A DNA stretch of 64,000 nt from Acanthosepion lycidas (Eukaryota > Mollusca > Cephalopoda > Sepiida > Sepiidae), in the NCBI GenBank assembly GCA_963932145.1, contig OZ010580.1:6748603-6812602 (forward strand), read 5' to 3'. Of this stretch, positions 52,450-63,285 are shown piece after piece. Position 1 is the stretch's first letter, and every line of letters starts with the position of its first letter. Under the pieces are notes generated by a model. It searched no databases. It saw nothing but the letters and a program-made list of their open reading frames with translations, and was not told the DNA's origin. The translations under genes and the position numbers were made by a program.

Positions 52450-53045
52450 GTTTTTTATTGGACGGGGGGTGGGTATGGCATATCAACCTCAATGGGTTAT
52501 TTTATGCTGACAATATTTTTAGGATAGGTTCGTATGAACAAAATATGTATTCTTTGTAAGAAATCAGTTTGGTTTGGTTTGGTTTGTTTTGTTTCATGGT
52601 ATATCAACTACAATGGGTTATTTAATGCTGACAAAATTTCCTTTTTTTTTTCAAAAATGTATAGCTGCTAATTTTTCCAAAATAATGTATAGCTGGTAAT
52701 ATTCTTTTTTAAAAAAATGTATGGTTTGGTTTGTTTTGTTTTGTGGCATATTACCCTCAATGGGTTATTTAATGATGACAAGATTTTTATTGCTGGTAAT
52801 ATTTTCTTTTTTCAAATATTTATTGCTGGTATAATATTTTATTTTTTTTACAAATTATTTCTGGTATTAAAATCTATTTTTACACTTTCATAGTCAGGGT
52901 GTGGGGTCAACTATTTCAGGGATTCGTGGAGTGGGGGCACCGATTGGTAAACTCGAACTCCCAAAGGCGGCACAACCCTCAATGTGCATAGGTTCGTGCA
53001 ACTGAGGGGTCACGCTGGGTTTTCTTTCCGATAGCTCTTGTGCTT
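52450..53045 (-). repeat. Repeat R7, copy 1 (tandem tail plus GC-rich head)
   Basis: Three units carrying CAATGGGTTATTTAATGCTG (52495-52520, 52612, 52755), with TTTGGTTTGTTTTG runs, are the tandem tail. A GC-rich block (52880-53030) adjoins it. The complete arrangement recurs at 57165-57735 in the opposite orientation (CAGCATTAAATAACC units; GC block with GGTGTTCCCAGGTCCAC). Orientation given is that of the GC head leading. Confidence 0.75.
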
Positions 53046-53870
53046 TTTTTTTTCTGCTAGTACAATAATAATCCATGTAAATGGCTACGTACTCATATGG
53101 AAAAGAATGGCGATTTTCAATAATATACGCTTATTATTTGGAATGCTCCTTTTGATTCGGACCACCTTGGCAACAGGTGGGAGGAATATCCTGACATGAT
53201 GAAACGACTACATTGGGCAAAACAGGTTGATAACTTAGTCAGTAATCGAAGCAGGTTCAAGAACAGGAGAGTACTGGGCATTTGCGCACCGATAACTTGC
53301 GTTCCTAATTAAGTTCGTTCCTTAATAATTGCGTATCTCTGATAATTTTTTGAAGCTTTTTAAGTCAATCACGAGAAATTTTGAAAAAAAGCATAGCTAG
53401 TAATCATAAATTTTTAAAAAAGGGAAAAGTTTTTTAAAAATTAAAAGGTTTTGTTTTTTTTTAAATTCAATGACAGATTAACAGTTTTTAAACATCGATC
53501 TACACATCGGCAGAATGTTTTTGTTTCGTCGTTGTTTTTTCTTATGACCGTGGTAGCTGTAATTTTCCTCGTTCATAAATATTTTCTCCACTAGTGTATG
53601 ATTTTCGGAACTTGCCATATGTTACAAATAAAAGTATAATCTATAAAATCCAGCATCAATTAGATGTTTGTGGTACGCACTGATGGAGTAAACAGAAACT
53701 AAATTAATTTTCTCTTCCTTAAAAAACGAAATTTCTCTCTCTTTTTTTTTTTTATTTATGTTAACTTCTTTTCTGGTTGTTTAAAGTAATTAAAGGTATT
53801 GATAGTTACATTTCTATATTAAACAACTCTGAAAAAAATAGCGACTTCAGAAAATTATGCGACTTCAGAA
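53046..53870. other. Unannotated AT-rich stretch
   Basis: No recognisable feature apart from A/T runs. Confidence 0.3.
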
Positions 53871-53871
53871 A

Positions 53872-53968
53872 ATTATCCAGGGACGCATTTCTCTATGGAT
53901 GCAAATGTCTAGGGACGCAATTGTCTGGAACACAATTGTCCGGGACTCACATGTCTAGTACGTAACTG
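53872..53968. repeat. Short degenerate minisatellite
   Basis: About five ~19-bp units on the pattern GGGACGCAATTGTCT, e.g. at 53880, 53912, 53932 and 53943, follow a duplicated CGACTTCAGAAAATTATGCG-type phrase (53840-53878). Confidence 0.7.
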
Positions 53969-54730
53969 CCCGTCCACCATCGAGACAGAAGCAACTGACG
54001 AGCGTCTTAATAAACCCATTGCTTTCAAAAAGGAGCTTATTCTTTTTTGTTCATTCATCTCCGCCAAGAGTCCTTTTAAACATGCCCCGGCGAGGTGGGA
54101 GAATTGCGGAAATTATTCTTTAAGCTGAGCAGAATAGATCCATGATTCGCTGCATAGGGTTTTTAGGAAGATTTACATTCTAGAGGATTACTAGTATCAG
54201 AAACAGCTGACAGAAGCTTTTACAAAATCAATGCTTTCAAATAGAGATACATTGTCTTCTTCTCTTCCATCTACGCGTAGGGTCCAGGCTTCAAATAGGA
54301 AGCACTCCTCTTCGGTCGGAAGTTGTACTTGCAATTTTGTTGTGGTTATTGCTTTTCTCTAGCACTCCTTATTACCGATTCCTATATTGTATTCATTTCT
54401 ATGCTTGGCCGGCTTAGGAGATTTTTGTAGTCTAGCATATGTGCTGATTCCTTAAGTTTTCGTATTTTTCCATGAAGTTCTGTGACAATTATTTCAACCC
54501 CACCCCACAGAAGGCGGTGATTTCCTTTCCCCCTCCATATGTGGTCAACAAAACCTGATTTTTCTATTTCCCTTCGTGTTAGAAATAAATACAATATGAG
54601 CACCAGTGAGAAAGAGGGCTAGAGAAAAGTAATAATAACAAAAAAAAAAAAAATTAAAAAAAAATAATGCCATATGAGTAAAAAAAAAATGATTACTGAG
54701 ATATTGTTTATAAATTTCAAAAATTCATCC
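53969..54730. other. Unannotated stretch
   Basis: Two similar segments (about 54028-54070 and 54232-54300: ...CATTCATCTCCGCCAAGAGTCC / CTTCCATCTACGCGTAGGGTCC) suggest a local duplication. Long A tract at 54640-54690. Confidence 0.35.
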
Positions 54731-54736
54731 ACCGCT

Positions 54737-54950
54737 GCCTTCGAGATATGGGCCAGTGGATAAAAACGTTGAGTTGGATCCGATGACTTGATCCAAAGCG
54801 TTGTGAGTTCAATACCTAGCTACGGCAACAACAAAAATATTTCAGTTCTAAATTCCGATCACCTGAGGAGGGCGGAAACGTCGTAAATGTTGACAGTCCT
54901 GACGGTGTAAATATTTATAGTACCTCATTCAGAAATATAGAGAGGTAATT
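54737..54950 (+). mobile_element. S1 single copy (not foldback)
   Basis: Head TATGGGCCAGTGGATAAAAA (A box) and GTTGTGAGTTCAATACCTAG (B box), then ATTCCGATCACCTGAGGAGG, GCGGAAACGTCGTAAATG and the tail GTAAATATTTATAGTACCTC, ATATAGAGAGGTA. Much of the body is deleted and no inverted arm is found beside it, unlike at the other S1 loci. Confidence 0.75.
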
Positions 54951-54984
54951 TTTATTCATGTTAATTTTTTTTAATTTTAATTTT

Positions 54985-55592
54985 CAGACAAGTTAGGTTA
55001 ATTTGTAAATCCAAAGATTTCGTCATATACGCGTATATATCGTGTGTAATCTGGCTCACTTCTGGTTTTTGGCAAATAGTGAGACATTATTTGATCGATA
55101 ACGAAAGGCAGAAAAAAATGAAGAAAAATGTTTTTTTTTTCAGTTATTTTTCCCTTTTCCTTTCTTTTTTTTATGTGAAACGCAATGTCGCCATTCTCAA
55201 GGGTTGGAGAAGGGATCGTCATTATGAAATCTCAGAATTCCCCCACCCCACCAAAGTGACTTCGTCATGTTTGTTTAGCAATCCCACTAATCTAACTAAC
55301 CATAGGGCAATTACTTCCTGAAATGTGACGTATTTTCATTAAATGACCATTGATTCGGGGTTAGCAAGAATAACATTAAAAGGCAATTCTAAGAATCGAT
55401 ATTTCCATGCTGCAAAGTTGATGCAATTTTATGTCTTTTTTTTAAATAATTTTTCAATTTTTTTCAATTTTAATATTATTTTTCAAAGCAGTTAGGTTAA
55501 TTTATAAATCTAAAAAAAAAATTCGTCACATACGAGTATATATCGTGTGTAATCTGGCTCACTTCAGGTTTTGGTAACGAGTGCGAAAGAAA
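54985..55592. repeat. Direct repeats of ~105 bp, 500 bp apart
   Basis: CAGTTAGGTTAATTTATAAA/..AAGTTAGGTTAATTTGTAAA, TATATCGTGTGTAATCTGGC and TCACTTC.GGTTTT occur at 54988-55080 and 55487-55580. A partial tandem duplication with a diverged interval is likely. Confidence 0.8.
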
Positions 55593-55665
55593 AATGCATA
55601 TTGTTTTAATAAGGTGGCAGTGGTACATTTCCAGACAGATTCAGAGAAGGATAACTCTCTCTCTC

Positions 55666-55683
55666 TCTATATATATATATATA

Positions 55684-55755
<72 letters not shown>
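55666..55755. repeat. (TC)n-(TA)n-(CA)n microsatellite
   Basis: A short TC run, then a long TA run, followed after a short spacer by CA repeats (55768-55790). Confidence 0.95.
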
Positions 55756-55757
<2 letters not shown>

Positions 55758-55832
55758 TGGTCAATACACACACATACACACACACACATATAAAACTAGA
55801 CACATCTTGCTGTCTAAAATCATCATATATAT

Positions 55833-55935
55833 CAGGAGTGGCCAAAACGCTGCTCAACAGACACATGCGGCTCTTTGACATTTAATATGCGTCTCGTGGA
55901 AATATATTGCTTGAGATCATTTTTTCATCAGTTAA
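55833..55935 (+). mobile_element. hAT-like transposon end
   Basis: CAGGAGTGGCCAAAACGCTG followed by ACATGCGGCTCTTTGACA has the look of a hAT TIR and subterminal region (CAG.GGTGGCCAA...GCGGCTC). The other end was not found. Confidence 0.5.
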
Positions 55936-56021
55936 GATAAAAGGTAATTCTCTGTAGTTCATGACTCTATTAAATACGGTCAATATAGTTAAAATACTCA
56001 TCAGTCAAGATTTTAAAACTT

Positions 56022-56022
<1 letters not shown>

Positions 56023-56100
<78 letters not shown>

Positions 56101-56258
56101 ATTCTATATCTATCTATTCTATAGAATCCAGGTAGAACTGTTTTTGAATTTGTAGGTCTGATGAATTGGATCATGATTACAATTGCAATATAATAATTAT
56201 AACCATGGAATATTAGGGTTTGAACCTTTTTTATTATACATACATACATATCTATCTG

Positions 56259-56332
<74 letters not shown>
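56023..56332. repeat. (TA)n and (TCTA)n microsatellites
   Basis: TA run 56023-56098, TCTA/TA run 56250-56332, the second abutting the start of the LINE. Confidence 0.95.
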
Positions 56333-56335
56333 GTG

Positions 56336-59300
56336 AAACATGAGATAAGCAGGCTAAGAATCAACATACAAGGTGTATGGCCAAACAAGGGAGATTTTGT
56401 CAATGACGAGCACAGGATTATTTATGCTGGCGGAGAGAAAAATGACAAAGGTGTAGGATTAATACTAGATTAAACATTTAAGAAATGCGTTCTGCGATAC
56501 TACTAATTGTTATCATAATAGTGTACGCACCGACAGCGCAATATAATGAAGAAATCGAAGATTTCTACTCCATTCTAGACAATGCCAAGGCACTTTGCAA
56601 ATCACAAGTCGTCATTATGATGAGAGACCAAAACGCCAAAGTAATTAGGGAGAGGGCAGTGTATATGGCCGGATAAAAATCGGACTAGGAACCCACAACG
56701 AATCTGAAGCAAAATGGATCCAATGGTGCACGGCCAATGACCAGATAATAACCAACATCTGGTTTAAAGAACATCCGAGACTATTATGGATATGGAAGAG
56801 CCCAGGGGGAGAATGTAATAAACAAATTGACTAACCAACGGTCAACAAAGGATGCAGGAATACAATGGTTCACTGCAAAACCTACCCAAGTATCGACTTC
56901 GGAAGCGATCATCGGCCCGTTTTATGTAAATTGACAGTGAAAGTGAACAAGCCTAACACAGCACCCAAATTGCAATACAAAAAACTCCAGAGCGACCCGT
57001 ACCTGAAAGAAAAATATACGGACAAAATAAAAAGAAGATACGAGGGACATAATGGAAGCTCGAACTCGAAAGCATTAAGGGACGCTTTAGTGACATCAGT
57101 GAACGATACCATCCCAAAGGAGAATGGTCTAAAACGAAACCGTCCTGGGTAAGACGTTAAACTACGTCCAGCAGCAAGGCCTCTGATCAAGTGATTTTGA
57201 GGAGCCTGGAACCACCTCTTAATTGCTGGTGTTCCCAGGTCCACACTGACCCGGGGTGGTAGCACCTGTTAGGGTCCCAGCTATGGGAAAATAATTAACT
57301 ATTACCAGCAATACTTTTTTGAAAAAAAATTATAACAAGAAATACAATTTTGATGGAAATATATTACCAGAAACAGATTTTTGACAAAACAAAATATTAC
57401 CAGCAATAACATTTTTTGTCAGCATTAAATAACCGATTGAGGTTGATATACCGTAAAACAAAATAAACCAAACCAATCTAAACCAAAGAATACATATTCT
57501 ATTCATGCGAATCTATCCTAAAAATGTTGGCATTAAATAACCCATTGAGTTTAATATACCGTAAAACAAAATAAAACAAATCAATCTAAACCAAAAAACA
57601 CATACTCTATTCATACGAATCTTTCCTAAAAATGTTATCGCAATTAAATAATCCATTGAGGTTGATATGCCGTTAAACAAAACAAACCAAATCAACCCCC
57701 CACCCCCCCAAAAAAACAAAATGGTGACTGATGAGATTTTCGTCATGATGCAAAGTTAACAGAAAACTCTGCCAAGATACGGAATGGAATACAGAGAATT
57801 ATACAATGAAATAAGGACCAAATGCAGGCAAGCTAATGAAGAATGGCTAAACAAAAATGTGCAAAAATGGAGTACCACCAAGAAAGGAGATATGTATAAA
57901 CAAATAATGCAAGTAATAGCAGAGAAGAAAAGCTCGTCAATGGGCTGCTTAAGATCAAAGGATGGTATACTCATAGCCGATAAGGAAAATTTCTTCAATT
58001 CTGGAGCGGGTATATTGGAGAAATTTTCCACAATGAAAGAGAACAACAAGCAATAGACAGAACTACTGGCGGACCTGAAATTCTAAAAACCGAAGAAGTC
58101 TTGCTGCACTGGCGAAATTGAATAGAAACAAGGCAGCAGGGCCAGACAGAATTGCAACGGAAATGCTGACAGCTTAGATGACTTTGGCATAGACAAGATC
58201 AAAAAATTAATAAATGAAATCTACAACAATGGGGATATACCAGAAGATCACAGCAGATGTATGTTCAGAGCTATGCCTAAGAAACCAGGCGCAAATGAGT
58301 GTGAACGCCACCGAACAATCAACCTAATGAGCTACGTAACAAAACTCATCATCCGTGTTCTGATGAATAGAACGCGCTGCAGAATCAGGCCATAGGACAA
58401 GAACAGTTTGGGTTCGTTAAAGACACCGGAACAAGGAACGCGATATTCATGCTCAGAATGTTATCAAAAAGAGCAAAACAAATGCAGAAGGACGTGTACC
58501 TGCGTTTTATAGACTATGCAAAGGCCTTCGCAAAGTACGCCACCACTGCGCAGCAACCTTGATTCGGGAAAGATAGAATAATCAAGAACCTATACTGTCA
58601 GCAGACAGCATGCATGCGCATAGACAATGAGTTCAGCGAATATACAAAAATAGAAAGGGGTGTAAGGCAAGGATGTGTCTTCTCACCAGACTTATTCAAC
58701 CTATACAACGAGGCAGTTCTGAGAGAACTGGAAATCTTACCAGGATTTAGCATTGGCGGCCACAATTTTAACAACATAAGATACGCAGATGACACGGAAA
58801 AGAAATTATAAAACCTCCTACAGAATGTAGCGAAGGAGAGTGAGAAGAAGGGACTGAGCATACACCAAAAGAAGACAGAATGGATGGCCGTCATTAAAAG
58901 GATAAACCCGAAATACGATTTACAGATCGGGGGCACTAAAATCAAGCAGGTACAGGAGTTTAAATATCTGGGAATTGTTTTGACAGATGACGGTAAGTAC
59001 GACGCTAAGATCCGTAGTCGTATTGGGATAGCCAAGGACGTATTCCAAAAGCTGCGAAAAATATTGCGAGACAGGAGGATTTCTTTGGTAGAAGAGAATA
59101 CTGAGTTGTTACGTGACATCTACCCTCCTTTACAGCAGCGTATGTTGGACGATTTTCTCAAAGCATGGAGATGTGGTTCTACAGAAGGATGCTAAGGATA
59201 TCATGGACCGAGCGCGTGAGCAACGATGAGGTTTTGGAGAGGATAAAAACAAAGAGGAGGCTTATACCTAACATCAGGAAGAGGCAAATAAAATTTCTGG

Positions 59301-59540
59301 GACACGTAATGAGAAAGGATGGCCTGGAGAATCTAATACTCACAGGTCAACTAGAGGGAAAGAGAGACAAGGGAAAGCAACGCATGATATACCTGGCGGG
59401 CTTAAGCAAGTGGATGACAGGACCTGGTCTGGGGGAGGTGGCAGAGGGACGAAACTTATTAAGAGCTACAAGGGATAGGAGGAAGTGGAGAGCCATGATC
59501 GTTTACGTCCTGGAAGGACGCAGCATATAAAAAGAAAAAA
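56336..59540 (+). mobile_element. Nearly full-length APE-type LINE, frame-broken, with inserted R7
   Basis: Domains occur in order. Endonuclease: WPNKGDFVNDEHRIIYAGGE, VYAPTAQYNEEIEDFY, RDQNAKV, NESEAKWIQWCTANDQIITN, WFKEHPR, and FGSDHRPV (SDH catalytic motif) to about 56950. A linker (57000-57150) is interrupted by R7 (57165-57735). RT starts: EYRELYNEIRTKCRQANEEW, HRTINLMSYVTKLIIRVLMN, FIDYAKAF (motif A Asp), GVRQGCVFSPDLFNLYNEAV, NIRYADDTE (YADD, motif C). Thumb: VQEFKYLGIVLTDDGKYDAK. Tail: EMWFYRRMLRISWTERVSND, FLGHVMRKDGLENLILTGQL to the stop at 59530. It uses at least five frames and the IMGDFNAKV box is altered to MMRDQNAKV, so it is inactive. A possible A-rich 3' end is at 59530-59550. 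Confidence 0.9.
57165..57735 (+). repeat. Repeat R7, copy 2, inside the LINE
   Basis: GC-rich head (57165-57290, GGTGTTCCCAGGTCCACACT), then CCAGCAATA motifs, then three units of about 105-110 bp (GGTTGATATACCGTAAAACA; CATTCTA/CATGCGAATC..CCTAAAAATGTT) ending at 57735. Relative to copy 1 at 52.45-53.05 kb it is inverted. LINE sequence resumes at about 57766, so R7 inserted after the LINE. Confidence 0.8.
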
Positions 59541-59754
59541 AAAAACTTTTCATTGTTCAGGAATACAGACTTTTAGACTCAGTTAAGGAAAATGCATAAT
59601 TTTTTCCCCCACAAAAAGATATATTATTTTAAATAAATGGCTTTCTCATTACAAGAGTTAAGCAACAACGAGGCGGGTAACCGTTTGGAAATAACAGGTG
59701 CTGTAATCTTGACTGTGTAGAGCGAGTAATTGATAAGTCCTCGGAATTGTTAAT

Positions 59755-60065
59755 CTTTGTGTCCATATTTATTACAACATTTCGGCCGTTGTACGCTCCG
59801 GCCTTCTTCAGGTGGTGGAATGTCGAAGTGAACCCTTTCGCTCACTGGGGTAGACTGTTCTAGTTCCACGTGCCATGTTTAATGGATGTTACTTATCAGT
59901 TATCTCCTGTTAATTTCCCTTTCCAAGATCCAGTGACTGGACCCAAAGAGTGTGAGGTCAATACCTGACTTACGCGGTGGAGAACTTGAAGAGGGGGATG
60001 ATAGTCCGAACAATGTAAATAGTGTACATAATACCTCATCTCAGAAATATAGAAAAGTACTGAAT
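59755..60065. mobile_element. S1 foldback element, deleted
   Basis: Minus-oriented S1 from tail to mid-body (CATATTTATTACAACATTTC, GCCTTCTTCAGGTGG, CCACGTGCCATG, GTTATCTCCTGTTAATTTCC) switches at about 59930 to a plus-oriented head fragment (CAAAGAGTGTGAGGTCAATA) and then a plus tail (GATAGTCCGAACAATGTAAA ... CTCAGAAATATAGA). Confidence 0.75.
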
Positions 60066-60124
60066 TTCTCAAGTTTTCATAAAATTAAGTAAATGGCTGA
60101 AACACATGCAAAAAAAAACAAGAA

Positions 60125-60645
60125 TTTCTATTAAAAAATATATTGTACGCTCCGGCCTTCTTCAGGTTGTTGGGATGTCGAACTGAACCCTTTATTTCGC
60201 TCACTGTGGTAGACTGTTTTAGTTCCACGTGCCATGTTTTAATGGATGTCAGTTATCAGTTATCCCCTGTTAATTTCCCTGTGAAAGTTCTCCACTGCCG
60301 TAACCGGGTATTGAACTCACACTCTTTGGGTCCTGTCACTGGATCTAACTAAAGCCTTTATCCACTGAGGACACCTGGCACCTGAAGAACCACCTGAAGA
60401 AGGGTGGAGCGTACAACGTCCGAAACGTTGTAATAAATATGGTGACAAATATGAGGCCAATAGGCCGAATAATTTAAATAATGTGCATAATACCTCATCT
60501 CAGAAATATAGACAGATACTGAAAGGCCGAAACGTTGTAATAAATATGGTGACAAATATGAGGGCAATAGGCCGAATAATGTAAATAATATACATAATAC
60601 CTCATCTCAGAAATATAGACAGACAACCACTTTCTACTCCAGTAA
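60125..60645. mobile_element. S1 foldback element with doubled tail
   Basis: A minus S1 copy (60135-60370; B box inversely GGTATTGAACTCACACTC, A box inversely CCTTTATCCACTG) meets a plus tail (CACCTGAAGAAGGGTGGAGC, GTCCGAAACGTTGTAATAAA), whose last ~108 bp is repeated in tandem (60525-60625) with the junction ACTGAAAGGCCGAAACG. The same junction design is seen at 7246 and 40225. Confidence 0.8.
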
Positions 60646-60717
60646 TTAAAAATGGCTTTGAGCGAGTGAGGCGTACGGATCATGACAAAGACCATCCTTC
60701 TTTGATTCTTGTGGACG

Positions 60718-60908
60718 GTGCAAGATTGAGTAGTTTCTCCACACTTTCGGTCTTATGACACATCTAAGATTTGCTTAGAAAATAATTTGGGGCGCGTTGG
60801 CGTGGTATAATGATTAACAAACTTGTCACCCTAGATCAATTACAATTGAATAGAGAGTTTGATACTCACAGTGTGCCCCATGATTTCAGTCTTGTGATAC
60901 AAAAAATT
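60718..60908 (+). mobile_element. Two SINE S3 copies in tandem
   Basis: A 3' S3 part (CTCCACACTTTCGGTCTTAT, GACACATCTAAGATTTGCTT) is followed directly by a full S3 head (GGCGCGTTGGCGTGGTATAA, TGATTAACAAACTTGTCACC, GTTTGATACTCACAG, GTGCCCCATGATTTCAGTCT). Confidence 0.75.
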
Positions 60909-60989
60909 CAAAGTCGCATTAGAATAGCGAAAGGTGCCTTCCAAAGGTTAAGCAAAGTGTGGCTAAGTTAAGTGTGGCTCACGGTGTCT

Positions 60990-61745
60990 GGCTAGGATAA
61001 CATTGGTGACCTGATCTTCATGCATGATTGTGCACCAGCCCATATTTATCTTGCGTTGGATTAGACCACATGACTAGCCTCCAAGAATCCCAGATCTCAG
61101 TCCATGTGATTTTTATCTGTGGGTTTCATAACAGGTTGTATTCCAAGTTGGTGGCTTTAGCAATTGTCATTACTGGCCGTTGTGTGATAACGATCCGAAC
61201 ATGACGGTTGAGTGGATTCAAATTCGATCAAAAGTGAACTTGTGGTGCGGAATGACGTCAACAAGATTCGTCGGCCCATATCCTCTGCATGACACAATGA
61301 ATTCGGACCGCTATCTTCAGATGCTCGAAAATCCGTGTGGCCTACATTGGTGACCTGATATGCAAGCAGGATCGTGCACCAGCCCATTTTGCTCTTAATG
61401 TGCATGTGTGGCTAGACCAACATTTTCCAGGACGTTGGATGTTGAGACGCGAACCTCATAAATGTTTCCAAAAAGCCCAAATCTCACTTCATATGATTTT
61501 TACCTGTGGGATGTTACTCAAAAAAGGTGTTCAAGACAAAACCTCGGACACTGGAGGATGTAGAGACACGGATTCAGGAACTTCACAATGATATCCAAGA
61601 CGAAGTCCTTCAGCCGGTTTTTCATGCCATCCGTCTCTGCTTGAGGAAACTAATTGTTGCCACCGGGGCTTACGTTGCAATATGATGATTTACTTTCATT
61701 TTCTCATGTAATAAAGGATATGTATCATTTGTTTCAATAAAAATA
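60990..61745 (+). mobile_element. Tc1/mariner-superfamily transposase relic with a duplicated segment
   Basis: VNLWCGMTSTRFVGPYPLHD and TMNSDRYLQMLENP (61230-61335) match the W.G...VGPYFFDGTVN...YL.ML region. The following catalytic block GDLICKQDRAPAHFALNVHV and WLDQHFPGRWM (61340-61440) matches F.QDGAPPH....VR.WL...FPGRW. A C-terminal piece with LEDVETRIQELHNDIQDEVL and an RRKLIVATGAYV-like end follows (to 61685). A diverged second copy of the catalytic block lies out of order at 61005-61140 (GDLIFMHDCAPAHIYL-like). Frames are broken throughout. Confidence 0.75.
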
Positions 61746-62343
61746 TCAACCTAACTCAAATAATAAGAGCATCCGTACTATCGCTAATGCAGATTACATC
61801 ATAAAAATTACGATAAGGAAAACGTGAAATGAGAAAAAAAAACAATTGCTGAAGTGGGAATTGAACAATTAACAAAAACATCTATATATGAAACTCTTGA
61901 GACCAGATGCTGAATATAACATCATTCAGGTAGTGACAAATTTTATTTCTATTAATCCTATCTCTCTATCTCTCTATATAATTATTTTCTTTAAAAAAAA
62001 ACATGATTCTTTCGGTACATAAGAGTTCTCATGTTTCAAAAACGAGAGCCAAAAACCTCAATGTAGTTATGAAAAGAGTGAACAGTAGAGAGGAAAATTG
62101 GATCACGAAATCATAATAGGATGATGGATCATCATTTCAATTTAGAGCTAAAGAAATCAAATTGGAAAAGATCCAACTCAATCCATAACACATTTGGCAC
62201 GTGAGAGAGGATTTCAGTTATGACAGCCCAAAGAGCATTGAAAAAAGACTTGAAAATGAAATCGTACGTGAAACATGTGTGACAAATTTTGACTTTAGGA
62301 CAAGTTCGTAGATCGTCATGAATACATTGGAATGTAATCTTGG

Positions 62344-62345
<2 letters not shown>
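61746..62345. other. Unannotated AT-rich stretch
   Basis: Nothing recognised. The open frame at 62218-62460 (minus) spans a TA tract. Confidence 0.35.

Positions 62346-62347
<2 letters not shown>

Positions 62348-62401
<54 letters not shown>
62348..62401. repeat. (TA)n microsatellite
   Basis: Pure TA run, directly followed by an S3 3' part. Confidence 0.95.
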
Positions 62402-62403
<2 letters not shown>

Positions 62404-62405
<2 letters not shown>

Positions 62406-62490
62406 ACTTGGGCATCTCGATACTCACTAGGTGCCCCATACTTTCTGTCTTGTGCCACATCTAAGCTACGCTTGGAAAATCACTATATAT
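62404..62490 (+). mobile_element. SINE S3, 3' part
   Basis: CTCGATACTCACTAGGTGCC, CCATACTTTCTGTCTTGTGC, CACATCTAAGCTACGCTTGG match the 3' two-thirds of S3. The 5' head seems to have been replaced by or truncated at the TA tract. Confidence 0.8.
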
Positions 62491-62734
62491 ATTCGGACTG
62501 AATTTCAATTCTTCATTAGCTTCCGATCCTTAGCTATGATTAATTAACGATGAACATGTCATTTTTGTTTATGATCGATTTCATCACGATTCTTCTGTTA
62601 ATGTGGAGAGTTATTATACAGTCTTATTACTCAAAGTAGAGCCCAATAATGTTATAAAAACCTCGGAGAATATATCTGCTGTGGTATCCTCCATCTAAAG
62701 AGTCTATGTTTAACTATAAGTTTAGTAGGAGAGA
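62491..62734. other. Unannotated spacer
   Basis: No recognisable feature before R6 copy 2. Confidence 0.3.
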
Positions 62735-62910
62735 AGGCCTTGGGGGAACAGTCGAATAGATTGACCGCTGGGTCAACCGACACACCCTCACTAGTCGTGT
62801 AATACTCTTCTGTTGTACTTACTGTTTAATATATGATATATCTGTAACACTTGTTTTGTTATTTCTTAAACCATTTACTTGGTCACAACAATATCATTAA
62901 ACGTTTGTAA
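62735..62910 (+). repeat. Repeat R6, copy 2
   Basis: Matches 14105-14300 in ordered phrases (GGTCAACCGACACACCCTCA, TTCTGTTGTACTTACTGTTT, CCATTTACTTGGTCACAA). It runs into the hammerhead dimer after about 45 bp. Confidence 0.65.
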
Positions 62911-62956
62911 GATAAAACAGTTCAAAGCTTAATCTAGAAAATGGACAATTTTGCTG

Positions 62957-63010
62957 TCACACCCGGTCTGTGAAACAGCAAAACAGTCTGTCTGTGGATG
63001 ACGTCATATT
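62957..63010 (+). ncRNA. Hammerhead copy 1, degenerate
   Basis: GTCTGTGAAACAGCAAAACA and GTCTGTCTGTGGATGACGTC match the downstream copy, but the CTGATGA core has been replaced (ACCCGGT) and GAAA has become AAAA. The stem II hairpin (CTGT/ACAG), the GTC site (62990-62992) and the flanking GATGACGT are kept. A dead hammerhead in the position of the first tandem monomer. Confidence 0.65.
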
Positions 63011-63285
63011 AGCTCCTGAAATAAAAATTAATTCCAGTTGAGCTCTCTAGGGAGTAGGTATGGGTTTGTAAAACAGTGACTATCATAGCTAATATAGCGA
63101 GACTCTTCGCATAGCAAATTGAGACACTGTCAGTCACTGGGCGTGTTTCTAAAAATAAATACGCTAAAAATTCACCAACATCCTTGCCGTGCGCCGACAC
63201 CAATTCAGTCAGGTTTCGATCCTAGCTAGAGGCAACCGGATGTCTAGCCACACTGATGAGCTGTGAAACAGCGAAACTTTCTGTC
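62993..63285 (+). mobile_element. 293-bp monomer between hammerhead cleavage sites
   Basis: The distance between the two GTC sites is 293 bp. The interval contains AATATAGCGAGACTCTTCGC, GGCGTGTTTCTAAAAATAAA and, near its end, CAGTCAGGTTTCGATCCTAG, in which GGTTTCGATCC resembles a Pol III B box. No open frame of note. The layout of a non-coding monomer of 200-400 bp bounded by type I hammerheads is that of retrozymes; tandem pLTRs of Penelope-like elements are the alternative. Confidence 0.5.
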
